Positions 24,533-34,299 of a stretch of DNA of 63,688 nt are shown one piece after another (positions within the stretch are counted from its first letter, which is position 1; the number at the start of each line of letters is the position of its first letter). Both the position numbers and the translations under genes were made by a program. Below the pieces are notes generated by a model. That model did not search any database. It saw only the letters and a program-made list of their open reading frames with translations, and had not been told where the DNA came from. Origin of the DNA: UBA1876 sp964515395 (GTDB lineage Bacteria > Synergistota > Synergistia > Synergistales > Thermovirgaceae); NCBI GenBank assembly GCA_964515395.1, contig CAZERC010000005.1:1-63688 (forward strand). The letters are read 5' to 3'.

Positions 24533-26080
24533 ATGGCTGTCAATGCAGCAGGACGAAACATACCGAACACCATACCGGGCTACGGAGACGTGCTCCCTTT
24601 CCGCGGATACACCAAACGCCTTCCCAAGGGCAACAGGGTCGGAAAGAAAAACCGGGCCGCCTTCAATACCAAAACCGACAAGACGCTTCCGAACATCAAA
24701 GCCGCCATCAAGGCTTCCGGTCTCGAAAGCGGAATGACCGTCTCCTTTCACCACCACCTTCGTAACGGGGACTACGTGGTCAACATGGTCCTGGATGCCT
24801 GCTACGAAATGGGCATCAAGGATCTCGTCGTGTTTCCCACGGCTCTTTTCGGGGTTCACAAACATCTGACAAAACATATCCAAAAGGGTGTCATCAAACA
24901 GATCCAGGGGTCCGTCAACGGCCCCATCGGCCAACTGGCCTCCGAAGGCGGCATGGAGCTGCCCGTTGTTCTCCGGAGTCACGGCGGACGGCCAAGGGCG
25001 GTCATGAGTGGTGATGTCCATATCGATGTAGCCTTCGTCGCGGCCCCCACGGCAGACCGGTACGGGAACCTTACCGGCGCCCACGGCGAATCCGCCTGCG
25101 GTTCCCTCGGATATGCCCATACCGATGCCGACTTTGCCGAGTGTGTCGTCGCAGTTACAGACAACCTGGTCAGTTACCCGGCCCTGGACATTCAAATTCC
25201 GCAAACCCAAGTGGACTACGTTGTGGAAGTCGACAAGATCGGAGACCCCTCAGGCATCGTTTCGGGAACAACCCGGGTCACCAGGGATCCCATGCGCCTT
25301 CTCATCGCCCGTTATGCGGCTCTCCTGATCGAGGCAAGCCCCTATTTCAGGGAGGGTATTTCCTTCCAGACAGGCGCCGGCGGCATTTCCCTTGCAACGG
25401 CGGCATATGTCAGGGAAGCCATGAGAGAGCGAAACATCAAGGGCAGTTTCGGACTCGGCGGCATCACCAGTTTCTTTGTCGGCATGCTTGAGGAAGGACT
25501 TTTTGAGCAGATCCTCGACGTCCAGTCCTTTGACCTGTCTGCCGTTGAATCCATTTCACGGAACGCAAAACATGTCGAGATTTCCGCCGACTGGTACGCC
25601 AATCCCTGGAACGCGGGTTGTGTGGTCAACATGCTCGATACCGTTGTCCTCGGAGCCACCGAAGTGGACAGGAAGTTCAACGCAAACGTCAACACCGAGG
25701 CCGACGGAGCCTTGCTCCATGGCATCGGAGGCCACCAGGATACGGCCAGCGGCGCGAAGCTGACGATCATTACCACGCCCCTTTTGCGGGGAAGGATCCC
25801 ATCGGTGGTCGATTCCGTCTACACGGTGACCACCCCGGGTGAAGTCGTCGATGCCGTAGTGACCGAATTTGGAGTGGCCATCAACCCCAATCGGAAGGAT
25901 CTCATCGAGGCGGCAAAATCAGATCCGGAGATTCCGCTGGTTTCCATCGACGATCTCGTGGAGAAAGCCGAGAAGCTCACAGGCTCCATGACACCCGTCG
26001 AGGTGGAAGACAGGATCATCGGCGTCGTCGAGTACAGGGACGGTTCCGTCATCGACGTCGTCAGGCAGTTGAAAAAGTAA
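24533..26080 (+). CDS. citF: Citrate lyase alpha subunit (citrate:acetyl-ACP transferase)
   Basis: 515 residues, normal length for CitF. It swaps the acetyl group of acetyl-ACP for citrate. Recognisable stretches include VSFHHHLRNGDYVVNMV, SGDVHIDVAFVAAPTADRYG, and IGGHQDTASGAKL. The last gene of the operon, closed by the terminator at 26087-26116. The ligase (citC) and the prosthetic-group genes (citX, citG) needed for an active enzyme are not in this window. Confidence 0.88.
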   Translation: MAVNAAGRNIPNTIPGYGDVLPFRGYTKRLPKGNRVGKKNRAAFNTKTDKTLPNIKAAIKASGLESGMTVSFHHHLRNGDYVVNMVLDACYEMGIKDLVVFPTALFGVHKHLTKHIQKGVIKQIQGSVNGPIGQLASEGGMELPVVLRSHGGRPRAVMSGDVHIDVAFVAAPTADRYGNLTGAHGESACGSLGYAHTDADFAECVVAVTDNLVSYPALDIQIPQTQVDYVVEVDKIGDPSGIVSGTTRVTRDPMRLLIARYAALLIEASPYFREGISFQTGAGGISLATAAYVREAMRERNIKGSFGLGGITSFFVGMLEEGLFEQILDVQSFDLSAVESISRNAKHVEISADWYANPWNAGCVVNMLDTVVLGATEVDRKFNANVNTEADGALLHGIGGHQDTASGAKLTIITTPLLRGRIPSVVDSVYTVTTPGEVVDAVVTEFGVAINPNRKDLIEAAKSDPEIPLVSIDDLVEKAEKLTGSMTPVEVEDRIIGVVEYRDGSVIDVVRQLKK

Positions 26081-26086
26081 TAGAAC

Positions 26087-26116
26087 AAGCGGGGGCCCAA
26101 AGTGCCCCCGCTTTCC
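26087..26116 (+). terminator. Terminator of the citrate operon
   Basis: AAGCGGGGGC (26087-26096) pairs with GCCCCCGCTT (26104-26113), loop of seven, followed by TTCC. Seven bases after the citF stop. Confidence 0.8.
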
Positions 26117-26317
26117 TCAAGACCCTTCGGAACCCCTTGCCTTTTCCCTTGAATGTATGTTTCCATGAAGCATGTCCCCTTCACCCGGGTAGAAACCTGC
26201 CTGCTCCTGGTGATTTGAGGCGGATCATTTGTAGAGAATCGTACCAATTACGGAGATGTGCAACGGGAGTTTGTCCGACAAAACAATACTGAAGTCTGGA
26301 GTGACAGAAACAAAAGC

Positions 26318-28030
26318 ATGGAACAACTGAGACACATTCTTTCACGCATCGACGGCAAGGGGTACAAGGCCTACAAGGACCTTCAGGGGAAACGCTTTTC
26401 CTTTCCCCGATTTACATTATCTGTCCAGTATGTCCAGGGAGATCCCTTTGCCTCCCCTTCCCAGATTGCTCTGTCCATCCCTCTTGCAAAGGCCAATCTC
26501 CCGAAGGATCTGATCTCCGGAAAAGTCCGACGGACAGCCATGGAAGATTTTCTGGCCCGCTCCGTCAACGAAGCCTTGAAAAAGATTCCCGAAAAGCGAA
26601 GAGGTTCAGGCAAAAGCGGCATGATCGCCATAGACGCACCGAAACAGGAAGTCCTGGAACGAAGCTGTATCCGTCTTTTCCCTGAACGTCTGGAAGCCAG
26701 GCTCCTGGTCGGGCTGCCGGCAAGGGGAAGGCGCATCGCCGGTGACGAGGCATTGAAGATGTTGACCATGGACCTGCCGAAGGTGGCCGAAGCATCTTTA
26801 TTCGGCGAGGCCCTTCCCGAAAATGCCATGAAACGTCACGTCCAAACCGTGGAAGATCAGGAAACACTCCGCCATGCCCTTGAAGAAAAAGACCTGGTGG
26901 CCTTCGTGGCGAACGGAGCCTTGCTTCCAAGGCGAAGCGGAATCGACCAGCGCCCCCTTGCCGGAAACAGGGCTGTCCTTTTCGAAAGCCCCCCTTCACT
27001 GGAAGTGGAAATTGACACGCCAAACGCCGGGAAAATTCGAGGCATGGGGATACCAAAGGGCGTAACCCTCATCGTTGGAGGAGGATTTCACGGGAAATCC
27101 ACCCTTCTGGGTGCGCTGGAACATTCCGTCTACAACCACGCTCCCGGCGATGGCCGTGAAAGGGTGGTCACCATCGGCTCGGCGGTAAAAATCAGGGCTG
27201 AAGACGGTCGGAGAGTAGAAGGAGTTGACATCTCGCCTTTCATCAACAATCTCCCCTTCGGCAGGGACACCACTGGATTCAGGACAGACGATGCAAGCGG
27301 AAGCACCTCCCAGGCCGCCAATATCATGGAGGCCCTCGAGGCCGGTTCAAAGCTGCTTTTGCTCGACGAAGACACTTCGGCCACAAATTTCATGATCCGG
27401 GATGCCCGGATGCAAAGGCTCGTCGCAACCGAGCGGGAACCCATAACTCCCTTTATCGACCGCGCCCGCGAACTTTATGAACAAGACGGCGTCTCGACCA
27501 TTCTGGTCATGGGAGGTTCGGGAGACTATTTCGACACAGCAGACCAGGTTATCATGATGGACCATTACCGTCCCCGAGATGTTACCGCGGAAGCACGGGA
27601 AATAGCCGAAGACTTCCCGACCCTCCGGGCACCGGAAACACCTGACGGACTCAAAACCGTGCCGACAAGGATCCCACTCCCGGAAAGTTTCGATCCCAGG
27701 AAGGGACGAAAGACGGTCATTCGGGCACGAGGGAAAGGCCACATTCAGTTCGGCCGGACGACGATAGAGCTGGACCGGGTGGAACAGATCGTTGACGAAA
27801 GCCAGACGCGAGCCATAGGAGACATCCTGTTTTTCGCATTGCGGGAAGGAATGATCGACGGGAAGCGCTCGATCCGGCAAGTCCTGCAGGCTGTGGAGGA
27901 ACGAATAGATGGTGAGGGACTGGACGTCATCTCCCCCTTCGGCAGACCCCTGGCTGAATATGCAAGGCCAAGACCGCAGGAAATATCGGCCGCCGTCAAC
28001 CGGCTCAGGACTCTCGCCGTTGGACGATAA
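26318..28030 (+). CDS. ABC-class ATPase of the PF09818 type, function unknown
   Basis: 570 residues from the ATG at 26318, chosen because family members begin at this point (LRHILSRIDGKGYKAYKDLQG, here split across the start); a GTG at 26258 is also open. P-loop GGGFHGKST lies near residue 267 and LLLLDEDTSATNFMIRD is the Walker B region, a combination specific to this soluble ATPase class without membrane partners. The relatives I know of are not well characterised; one in trypanosomes belongs to an RNA-editing complex, which suggests nucleic-acid binding. It lies 34 bp before the mrfAB repair pair. Confidence 0.85.
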   Translation: MEQLRHILSRIDGKGYKAYKDLQGKRFSFPRFTLSVQYVQGDPFASPSQIALSIPLAKANLPKDLISGKVRRTAMEDFLARSVNEALKKIPEKRRGSGKSGMIAIDAPKQEVLERSCIRLFPERLEARLLVGLPARGRRIAGDEALKMLTMDLPKVAEASLFGEALPENAMKRHVQTVEDQETLRHALEEKDLVAFVANGALLPRRSGIDQRPLAGNRAVLFESPPSLEVEIDTPNAGKIRGMGIPKGVTLIVGGGFHGKSTLLGALEHSVYNHAPGDGRERVVTIGSAVKIRAEDGRRVEGVDISPFINNLPFGRDTTGFRTDDASGSTSQAANIMEALEAGSKLLLLDEDTSATNFMIRDARMQRLVATEREPITPFIDRARELYEQDGVSTILVMGGSGDYFDTADQVIMMDHYRPRDVTAEAREIAEDFPTLRAPETPDGLKTVPTRIPLPESFDPRKGRKTVIRARGKGHIQFGRTTIELDRVEQIVDESQTRAIGDILFFALREGMIDGKRSIRQVLQAVEERIDGEGLDVISPFGRPLAEYARPRPQEISAAVNRLRTLAVGR

Positions 28031-28064
28031 AGTCTGCTAGACTTGTCGCGGAGGTGCGAAAACC

Positions 28065-30371
28065 CTGCTGAAAAAACACCGAAAAGACCTCGATGAATTT
28101 CTGGGCACCCTTTCGTCTCTGGGAGGAAACATCGCAGCCGAGCGGTTTTTTCCAGACCGACCGCCGCGCTTCGGCGAATGGCCGGATATCGATGGAAGAT
28201 TGCGGGAAGCCTTCACCCGGCGAGGCATCGAAAAACTGTACAGCCATCAGGCAAGGGCAGTCGATGCCGCCCTGTCGGGTAAAAACGTCGTGACAGTAAC
28301 GCCCACTGCCTCCGGGAAAACGCTCTGCTACAACATCCCCGTGCTCGACGCGATTCTGAAAGACGAGGCTGCAAGGGCCCTCTACATCTTCCCCACGAAA
28401 GCCCTGAGCCAGGATCAGCTGGCGGGACTGTACAGCCTCATTCAGGAAGCCGGCGCACCGGTCAAGACTTTTACCTATGACGGAGATACTCCACCATCGG
28501 CACGGACAAAGCTCCGGGCGGCGGGACATATCGTGATCACCAATCCGGACATGCTGAACACGGGCATCCTTCCCCATCACACCAAGTGGATCAAGCTTTT
28601 CGAGAACCTGCGGTATGTGGTCATCGACGAGCTTCACACCTACAGGGGCGTTTTCGGATCCCACGTGGCAAACCTCATCCGGAGGCTCAAACGGATCTGC
28701 GCCTTCTACGGATCGAATCCGCAATTCATTTGCAGCTCCGCAACGATCAGCAACCCGAAAGACCACGCCGAAAGGCTTCTCGAGGAGCCCGTGGAAATCA
28801 TCGCGGAAAACGGCGCACCAAGCGGTGAAAAGCGGATCGTTCTCTACAACCCTCCCGTTGTGAACAGCCAGCTTGGCATCCGGAAATCATCGCTGAAAGA
28901 AACGGCCCGCATTGCCGGGGATGCCGTTTCAAACGGAATCAGCACCATCGTCTTCACGAGATCCCGGATAAATGTCGAGCTGCTTCTTACCTACATCAGG
29001 AGAACCCTCCGCCAAAGCGGACTGCCTCCGGAGTCGGTCGCCGGCTACCGAGGAGGCTACCTTCCCAACGAACGTCGCGAAATCGAAAGGCGCCTTCGGG
29101 ACGGCTCTCTTTCCTGCGTGGTCAGCACCAACGCCCTGGAGCTCGGAATCGATATCGGATCCCTGGAACTTGCCGTACTTCATGGATATCCCGGAAGCGT
29201 GGCTTCCACCTGGCAACAGATGGGACGCGCAGGACGCCGAAGCGGGATCTCGGCCGCCATCCTTGTGGCATCGTCTTTTGCGCTGGACCAGTTTCTGGCC
29301 TCACGCCCCGAGTATTTCTTCGGCGCATCCCCCGAACAGGCAAGGATCAACGCCGACAACCTGTACATCCTTGTGAACCACATCAAATGCGGGGCCTTCG
29401 AGTTGCCTTTCAACAAGGGGGAATGTTTCGGATCCGAAGACCCTGAGGAAATACTCGAATACCTTGAAACCCAGGGAGTTCTTCACCAGGCAGGGGACAG
29501 GTATCACTGGCAGGCCGACTCGTTCCCCGCCGAATCCCTGTCACTGAGGAGCGCCACAAGCGAAAATTACGTAATCATAGACATCACCGAAACTGCCAGG
29601 CCCGTCGTCATCGGGGAAGTAGACCGTCCCAGCGCCCCCATGCTGATCCATCCTGAAGCCATCTACTTCCATGGCGGCGAGGCCTACCAGGTTATGGAAC
29701 TCGACAGCGAAGGCATGCGCTGTTACGTCAAAAAAGTAGACGTTGATTACTACACCGACGCCGACATGGCTGTCCGGTTTCAGGTTCTCGATACCTTTGA
29801 GTCAGGAAACATGTGGGGCTGGGGCGAAGTGCTCCTGGCATCGAGGCCGACGGTGTACAAAAAGATCAGGCTCCATACCCACGAGAACATTGGCTATGGG
29901 CACATTCACCTCCCGGAGGACCAGATGCATACGACGGCATGCTGGTTCGCACTGCCTACGGGAATCGTCTGGGAAGGATGGTCCGAGGACCGCAGGAGCT
30001 CTGCCCTGACGGGCCTTGCCCATCTCATGAAGGGTACGGCACCGCTCTTTCTCATGTGTGACCGCCATGACCTCAGAATCCACAGCATGGTGCGCGATCC
30101 GTTCCTCGGCGGCCCGGCCGTCTATCTCGCCGACAACTACCCGGGAGGCGTCGGCCTTGCGGAAGCCGCTTACGGTCTCCGGAAGAAAGTTCTTTTCTCA
30201 GCCCTTGAAGCCCTTGAGGGATGTCCTTGCGAAGATGGATGCCCCGCCTGCGTCGGGGCCATGGGATCCCGGATGAATTCGAAAAGAGATACCAGATTCC
30301 TCCTGGACACGCTCCTGGAGAAAGGCAAGACAAGTTCATCAGAAGGAAAGGAATTTCGCACAGAACAATGA
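28065..30371 (+). CDS. mrfA: MrfA/YprA-type DNA repair helicase, probable CTG start
   Basis: About 768 residues. DNA-dependent ATPase/helicase, family of Bacillus MrfA, which works with the MrfB nuclease on mitomycin-type damage. Seen: LYSHQARAVDAALSG, P-loop TPTASGKT, DELH box (VVIDELHTYRG), QMGRAGRR (motif VI), and a C-terminal DUF1998 zinc site CPCEDGCPACVG. The first standard start is TTG 28200, but the frame is open to 28041 and encodes family-like residues (PPRFGEWPDIDGRLREAF) upstream. GGAGG at 28050-28054 sits ten bases before CTG 28065 (a second CTG follows at 28068). Confidence 0.88.
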   Translation: MLKKHRKDLDEFLGTLSSLGGNIAAERFFPDRPPRFGEWPDIDGRLREAFTRRGIEKLYSHQARAVDAALSGKNVVTVTPTASGKTLCYNIPVLDAILKDEAARALYIFPTKALSQDQLAGLYSLIQEAGAPVKTFTYDGDTPPSARTKLRAAGHIVITNPDMLNTGILPHHTKWIKLFENLRYVVIDELHTYRGVFGSHVANLIRRLKRICAFYGSNPQFICSSATISNPKDHAERLLEEPVEIIAENGAPSGEKRIVLYNPPVVNSQLGIRKSSLKETARIAGDAVSNGISTIVFTRSRINVELLLTYIRRTLRQSGLPPESVAGYRGGYLPNERREIERRLRDGSLSCVVSTNALELGIDIGSLELAVLHGYPGSVASTWQQMGRAGRRSGISAAILVASSFALDQFLASRPEYFFGASPEQARINADNLYILVNHIKCGAFELPFNKGECFGSEDPEEILEYLETQGVLHQAGDRYHWQADSFPAESLSLRSATSENYVIIDITETARPVVIGEVDRPSAPMLIHPEAIYFHGGEAYQVMELDSEGMRCYVKKVDVDYYTDADMAVRFQVLDTFESGNMWGWGEVLLASRPTVYKKIRLHTHENIGYGHIHLPEDQMHTTACWFALPTGIVWEGWSEDRRSSALTGLAHLMKGTAPLFLMCDRHDLRIHSMVRDPFLGGPAVYLADNYPGGVGLAEAAYGLRKKVLFSALEALEGCPCEDGCPACVGAMGSRMNSKRDTRFLLDTLLEKGKTSSSEGKEFRTEQ

Positions 30372-31612
30372 GTGAGAAGATGGAACGCTTTCGGCGGCTT
30401 GAACGGCTTCTCGGCCCTGCAAGACCTGAACCCTCTTCAGACACGCCGCGCCATGTCAGAGGCCTTCCCCAGGGAGAATGGCTGGACGAAGGCGTCTTCC
30501 TCGTGGAAAAGCGGTTTCCCCTTTCCCAAAGACACGGGGCGGACCTTCTGGAGGACATCCTTGGCGCCGGGGAAATCCTTCAGGAGTGGGGGGCTACGGA
30601 AAACCCCGTCTTTCTGGATCTGGAAACCACCGGCCTTGCCGGAGGAACGGGGACCTACGCCTTCCTTGTCGGTGCAGGCAGGGTCATTGACGATTCCTTT
30701 GTCGTCAGGCAGATATTCCTGAGCACACCTGAAGCCGAAAGCTACTGGCTTGACCATCTTTTTCAATGGACCGGTCCCGCTACGGGATTTGTTACCTACA
30801 ACGGCAAGCGTTTCGACCTGCCCATTCTCCAGTCCCGTTCAATCCTGAACAGGAGAACGCCACCTGCCGCTGACGAAGGTCACCTGGACCTTTTGCACCT
30901 TTCCAGGTCAATGTGGAAAGGACGGCTTCCCGATTGCCGGCTCGCAACGATAGAAGCAGGAGTCCTGGGCGTCAAAAGGGATCACACCGATGTTCCAGGA
31001 TGGCTCGTCCCGCAATATTATGCCGATTTTCTGAGAACCGGCGATGCCGGACCCCTTTCGGGAGTTTTCGTCCACAACATGACGGATATCCTCTCCCTTG
31101 CCTCCCTTGAGGCCAGGGTCGCGGCCCTGCTCAGGGGAAACACTGCAAAGGCAGAAGACCTTCTCCGGGCCGGCGATCTCTGGGCTTCCCGCGGACAACT
31201 TCATCGTGCGGAAAGGCTTTGGCACCTGGCAGGAGGAATCTCTTCGAAAAATGCGACACAAGCCTGTCTGAGGCTTGCCTTCGCCGCAAAACGCCACAGA
31301 AGATGGGAACAGGCGGCGGTTTTTTTCGAACGCAGCCTGGAAGACCGCTCCTCGCGGATTACAGCTCTTGTGGAGCTTGCAAAAATCTTTGAACACAGAT
31401 TCCGCCTTCATGAACAGGCTCTCGAATATGCGGAAAAGGCCCTGGAAAGCCATCGGGAGCTCAGACCATATGTGGAAGCCCGAAACTGGTCCGACAAAAG
31501 GATAGAACTGCTTCACAGGATCGCAAGACTCCGCAAAAAAGTTCCTCCGGCCTCTTCCGAAGGCCCCAATACCGGTAACGCTTCAAATGAAAAGGCCGAC
31601 AAGGTTCTGTAA
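30368..31612 (+). CDS. mrfB: MrfB/YprB-type DEDD exonuclease with TPR tail
   Basis: 414 residues, ATGA overlap with mrfA. The N-terminal half is an RNase H-like 3'-5' exonuclease: FLDLETTGLAGG (D and E), VTYNGKRFDLPIL (D) and VHNMTDILSLA (H and D). The C-terminal 150 residues contain TPR-like helices (ALEYAEKALESHRELR) for protein contacts. With MrfA it should process DNA lesions such as interstrand or bulky adducts independent of UvrABC; this is carried over from the Bacillus pair. Confidence 0.85.
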   Translation: MSEKMERFRRLERLLGPARPEPSSDTPRHVRGLPQGEWLDEGVFLVEKRFPLSQRHGADLLEDILGAGEILQEWGATENPVFLDLETTGLAGGTGTYAFLVGAGRVIDDSFVVRQIFLSTPEAESYWLDHLFQWTGPATGFVTYNGKRFDLPILQSRSILNRRTPPAADEGHLDLLHLSRSMWKGRLPDCRLATIEAGVLGVKRDHTDVPGWLVPQYYADFLRTGDAGPLSGVFVHNMTDILSLASLEARVAALLRGNTAKAEDLLRAGDLWASRGQLHRAERLWHLAGGISSKNATQACLRLAFAAKRHRRWEQAAVFFERSLEDRSSRITALVELAKIFEHRFRLHEQALEYAEKALESHRELRPYVEARNWSDKRIELLHRIARLRKKVPPASSEGPNTGNASNEKADKVL

Positions 31613-31717
31613 ATGTTATAGTTGGGAAGAAAACAGTTTCCCTGTGCTGCTACCACAGGCCGAAAGGCGAAACATCCCTTTCGGGCACGAAGGGAGAACC
31701 CGAGGGAGGTTGAAACG

Positions 31718-33100
31718 ATGCACGTTCCGGCACATATATTCAGGGAATATGACATCAGGGGCAACGCGGAGGAAGAACTGACCACCGGTAATGTCCGGGC
31801 CATAGCTCACGCCTACGGGACCTTCCTTGCCAGAGAGGGCATAACCAGGATAACCGTTGGAGGCGATATACGTCCCTCCACCGGCCGTATCAAGGGAGAC
31901 GTTATTGAAGGTGTCACCGCCGCCGGGATCGATGTCATCGACATAGGAACCGTCACCACTCCAATGCTGTACTGGAGCCTTTTTCATTTCGACCTCGATG
32001 GCGGCGTCATGATCACGGGAAGCCACAACCCACCGGAATTTAACGGCCTGAAGCTGGCCTACGGAAAAACAACCCTCTACGGCGACCAGATCCGCAACAT
32101 CCACCGCATGATCGAGGACGGCGAATTCCTGGAATCCACAAATACGGGGAGTTTGTCAAGGGAAGACATCAGCGGCGCATACATCGACATGCTTGCGTCG
32201 AAAACAACGCTCGGCGCGAGAAAACTCAAGGTTGTCACCGATTCAGGGAATGCCACGGCGGGACCCTTCATCAATGACTACCTCAAGCGGGTCGGCTGCG
32301 AGGTAGTGCCCCTCTTTGCCGAACCTGACAGCCGTTTCCCCAACCATCATCCCGATCCGACGAAACGGGAAAATCTCGTTCAGCTAATCGAAACAGTCCG
32401 GCAGGAAAAGGCCGACGTCGGTCTGGGATTCGACGGCGACGCCGACAGGATCGGTGTCGTAGATGACAAGGGAAACGTCGTCTGGGGCGATATTCTGATG
32501 GTGCTTTACTGGCGCGAGATCCTCCCCTCCAACCCTGGCGCGAAAGCCATCGTGGAGGTCAAGAGCTCCCAGGCCCTTGTTGACGAGATTGAACGTCTCG
32601 GCGGGGAAGTTGTCTGGTGGAAATCCGGGCACTCGCTTATCAAGGCCAAGATGAAAGAAATCGACGCGCTCTTTTCAGGGGAAGTCTCGGGGCATATGTT
32701 CTTTGCCGACGAATATTACGGTTTTGACGACTCTTTCTACGCGGCGGGAAGACTGCTCCGGATCCTTTCCAACGACAACCGGAGCCTTTCTGAAATGCTC
32801 TACGACGTTCCCGTCTACCACAGCACCGCGGAAACCAGGGTTTCCTGCACCGACGAAGCCAAATTCAAGGTCATCGAAAAGATCAAGGAGAGTGCCCTGA
32901 ACGATTTCGATGCCATCACCGTTGACGGCGTGCGGATACTCTATCCCCGTGGATGGGGACTCGTACGGGCATCGAACACGCAGCCCGTTCTGGTCGCCCG
33001 GGCGGAAGGCAAGACCTCCGAAGACCTCGAGGAATACGCCAGGGATCTCAAGGAACGCATGCTGGAAGCGGGTATCGAAGATTTCGAATGGGAATATTGA
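31718..33100 (+). CDS. manB: Phosphomannomutase/phosphoglucomutase
   Basis: 460 residues from the ATG at 31718, with GGGAGGT upstream. Interconverts hexose 1- and 6-phosphates for cell-surface sugar synthesis. All four family loops are present: phosphoserine ITGSHNPPEFNG, metal DGDADRIG, sugar-binding SGEVSGHMFF and phosphate-binding RASNTQPVLVAR. Length is standard. Monocistronic appearance, with a strong terminator after it. Mannose against glucose specificity cannot be decided. Confidence 0.92.
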   Translation: MHVPAHIFREYDIRGNAEEELTTGNVRAIAHAYGTFLAREGITRITVGGDIRPSTGRIKGDVIEGVTAAGIDVIDIGTVTTPMLYWSLFHFDLDGGVMITGSHNPPEFNGLKLAYGKTTLYGDQIRNIHRMIEDGEFLESTNTGSLSREDISGAYIDMLASKTTLGARKLKVVTDSGNATAGPFINDYLKRVGCEVVPLFAEPDSRFPNHHPDPTKRENLVQLIETVRQEKADVGLGFDGDADRIGVVDDKGNVVWGDILMVLYWREILPSNPGAKAIVEVKSSQALVDEIERLGGEVVWWKSGHSLIKAKMKEIDALFSGEVSGHMFFADEYYGFDDSFYAAGRLLRILSNDNRSLSEMLYDVPVYHSTAETRVSCTDEAKFKVIEKIKESALNDFDAITVDGVRILYPRGWGLVRASNTQPVLVARAEGKTSEDLEEYARDLKERMLEAGIEDFEWEY

Positions 33101-33108
33101 CAGGAGAC

Positions 33109-33143
33109 AAAAAAGCGGGCCTGTGCGCGGGCCCGCTTTTTTT
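33109..33143 (+). terminator. Terminator after the phosphomannomutase gene
   Basis: AAAAGCGGGC (33111-33120) pairs with GCCCGCTTTT (33131-33140) and the T run continues to 33143. Confidence 0.9.
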
Positions 33144-33282
33144 ACCCCTTCGAGGGTCTCCCTTCAGAGTCGCTGAGAGATCCGGACAAAAACCACGTGA
33201 ACCGACCAACTGCGCCTTTTTCGGTCTGCACCTGTCAGCGTTGCAACATTTGCAAGGGCTGATTCGAAATCACCGGCCACAT

Positions 33283-34179
33283 TCAACCGAGGGCTTTCCA
33301 CACCATCCTTCCCCCATCAAATTCAGGATCGATCCTGCCGAGATCAGACAATCTGGACAGGTGAGCCCGCAACGTGGAACCCACGAGAACATACTGATTG
33401 GCATCAAGTGCAAGACACCACCGGTTGGTCACGGCCTGGAGGATCTCCTCGAAACATTGAGGCTTTTCCCTGCAAAGACCGACAATGGTCTCGCCGACAG
33501 TCTCCAGGGCCTCCCGGTTCAGCCGCGCCAGGGGAGCGATATCCTCTACGGGTTCGGCGTGAGCCGGAACGTAGAGTTTTGCAGGAATTGACGGCAGCCC
33601 CTCAAGCGTTTCAATGGCCTTTCCCACGTCAAAACAGAAAGTGACTCCGTATTTTTCGATGATTTTTTCCGAAAAGACCGTATCGGCCGCAAAAAAGACC
33701 TCGTCGGGCGTCCTGAAACCGATCATCTCCAGGAAGTGACCAGGCAGGGGAACCGTCTCGAGCTTAAAACCCGAAACGCTCTCACCGGGAATCAAACGAT
33801 CGGTCACCTTCGAAGGCTGGGCCTGAAGAAACTTGTTCCTCAGCGCCTTGAAGGGGAAACCTCCCCAGAGAAAGGCCGGTTCAAGCAATGGATCTTCGAT
33901 AAAAGGCGCTTCCTTCGGAGTAGCTGCGATACGGCATCCCGTCTTTTTCTGAAGACAGGCGTTCCCGCCGATATGGTCCGCATTCGAGTGGGTGTTCACG
34001 ATCATTTCAAGGGTCCATCCCCTGGCCTCGAGCAATCGGAAGAGTTTACGGCCGTAACTTTCATCACCGCCGCTGTCTATGAGTACCGCCCGGTCGCCTT
34101 CGGCAACGAAAATGCCGATATTTACAGGACCCGGAACATACCAGGTCGAACCTTCAACGTGAACGGCTTCCAGCGCCAT
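33283..34179 (-). CDS. Metallo-beta-lactamase-fold hydrolase
   Basis: 298 residues from the ATG at 34179, six bases after GGGAGGT. The metal motif reads THSNADHIGG, so the second histidine of the usual HxHxDH is asparagine; PGHFLEMIGF, FAADTVF and VPAHAEP supply further ligands. The last 60 residues look like a winged-helix tail, as in some glyoxalase II-like or quorum-type MBL proteins. Substrate unknown. It stands alone and diverges from the phosphoesterase gene. Confidence 0.78.
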   Translation of the reverse strand: MALEAVHVEGSTWYVPGPVNIGIFVAEGDRAVLIDSGGDESYGRKLFRLLEARGWTLEMIVNTHSNADHIGGNACLQKKTGCRIAATPKEAPFIEDPLLEPAFLWGGFPFKALRNKFLQAQPSKVTDRLIPGESVSGFKLETVPLPGHFLEMIGFRTPDEVFFAADTVFSEKIIEKYGVTFCFDVGKAIETLEGLPSIPAKLYVPAHAEPVEDIAPLARLNREALETVGETIVGLCREKPQCFEEILQAVTNRWCLALDANQYVLVGSTLRAHLSRLSDLGRIDPEFDGGRMVWKALG

Positions 34180-34299
34180 CAAACCACCTCCCTTTGTCAA
34201 GTATAGCGTCTTCATACATCATGTATCATTGATGGGACACCTCCCGATTTTGCGAAACTCGCAAACAGACTGCGGCAGTGAAAGGGTGTTTTCATAAAG

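Noticed and set aside
22982..25210. A 742-codon open frame on the minus strand across the isocitrate dehydrogenase and citrate lyase genes
   Set aside because: It is antisense to well-recognised genes and has no family features; long antisense frames are common in GC-rich DNA.
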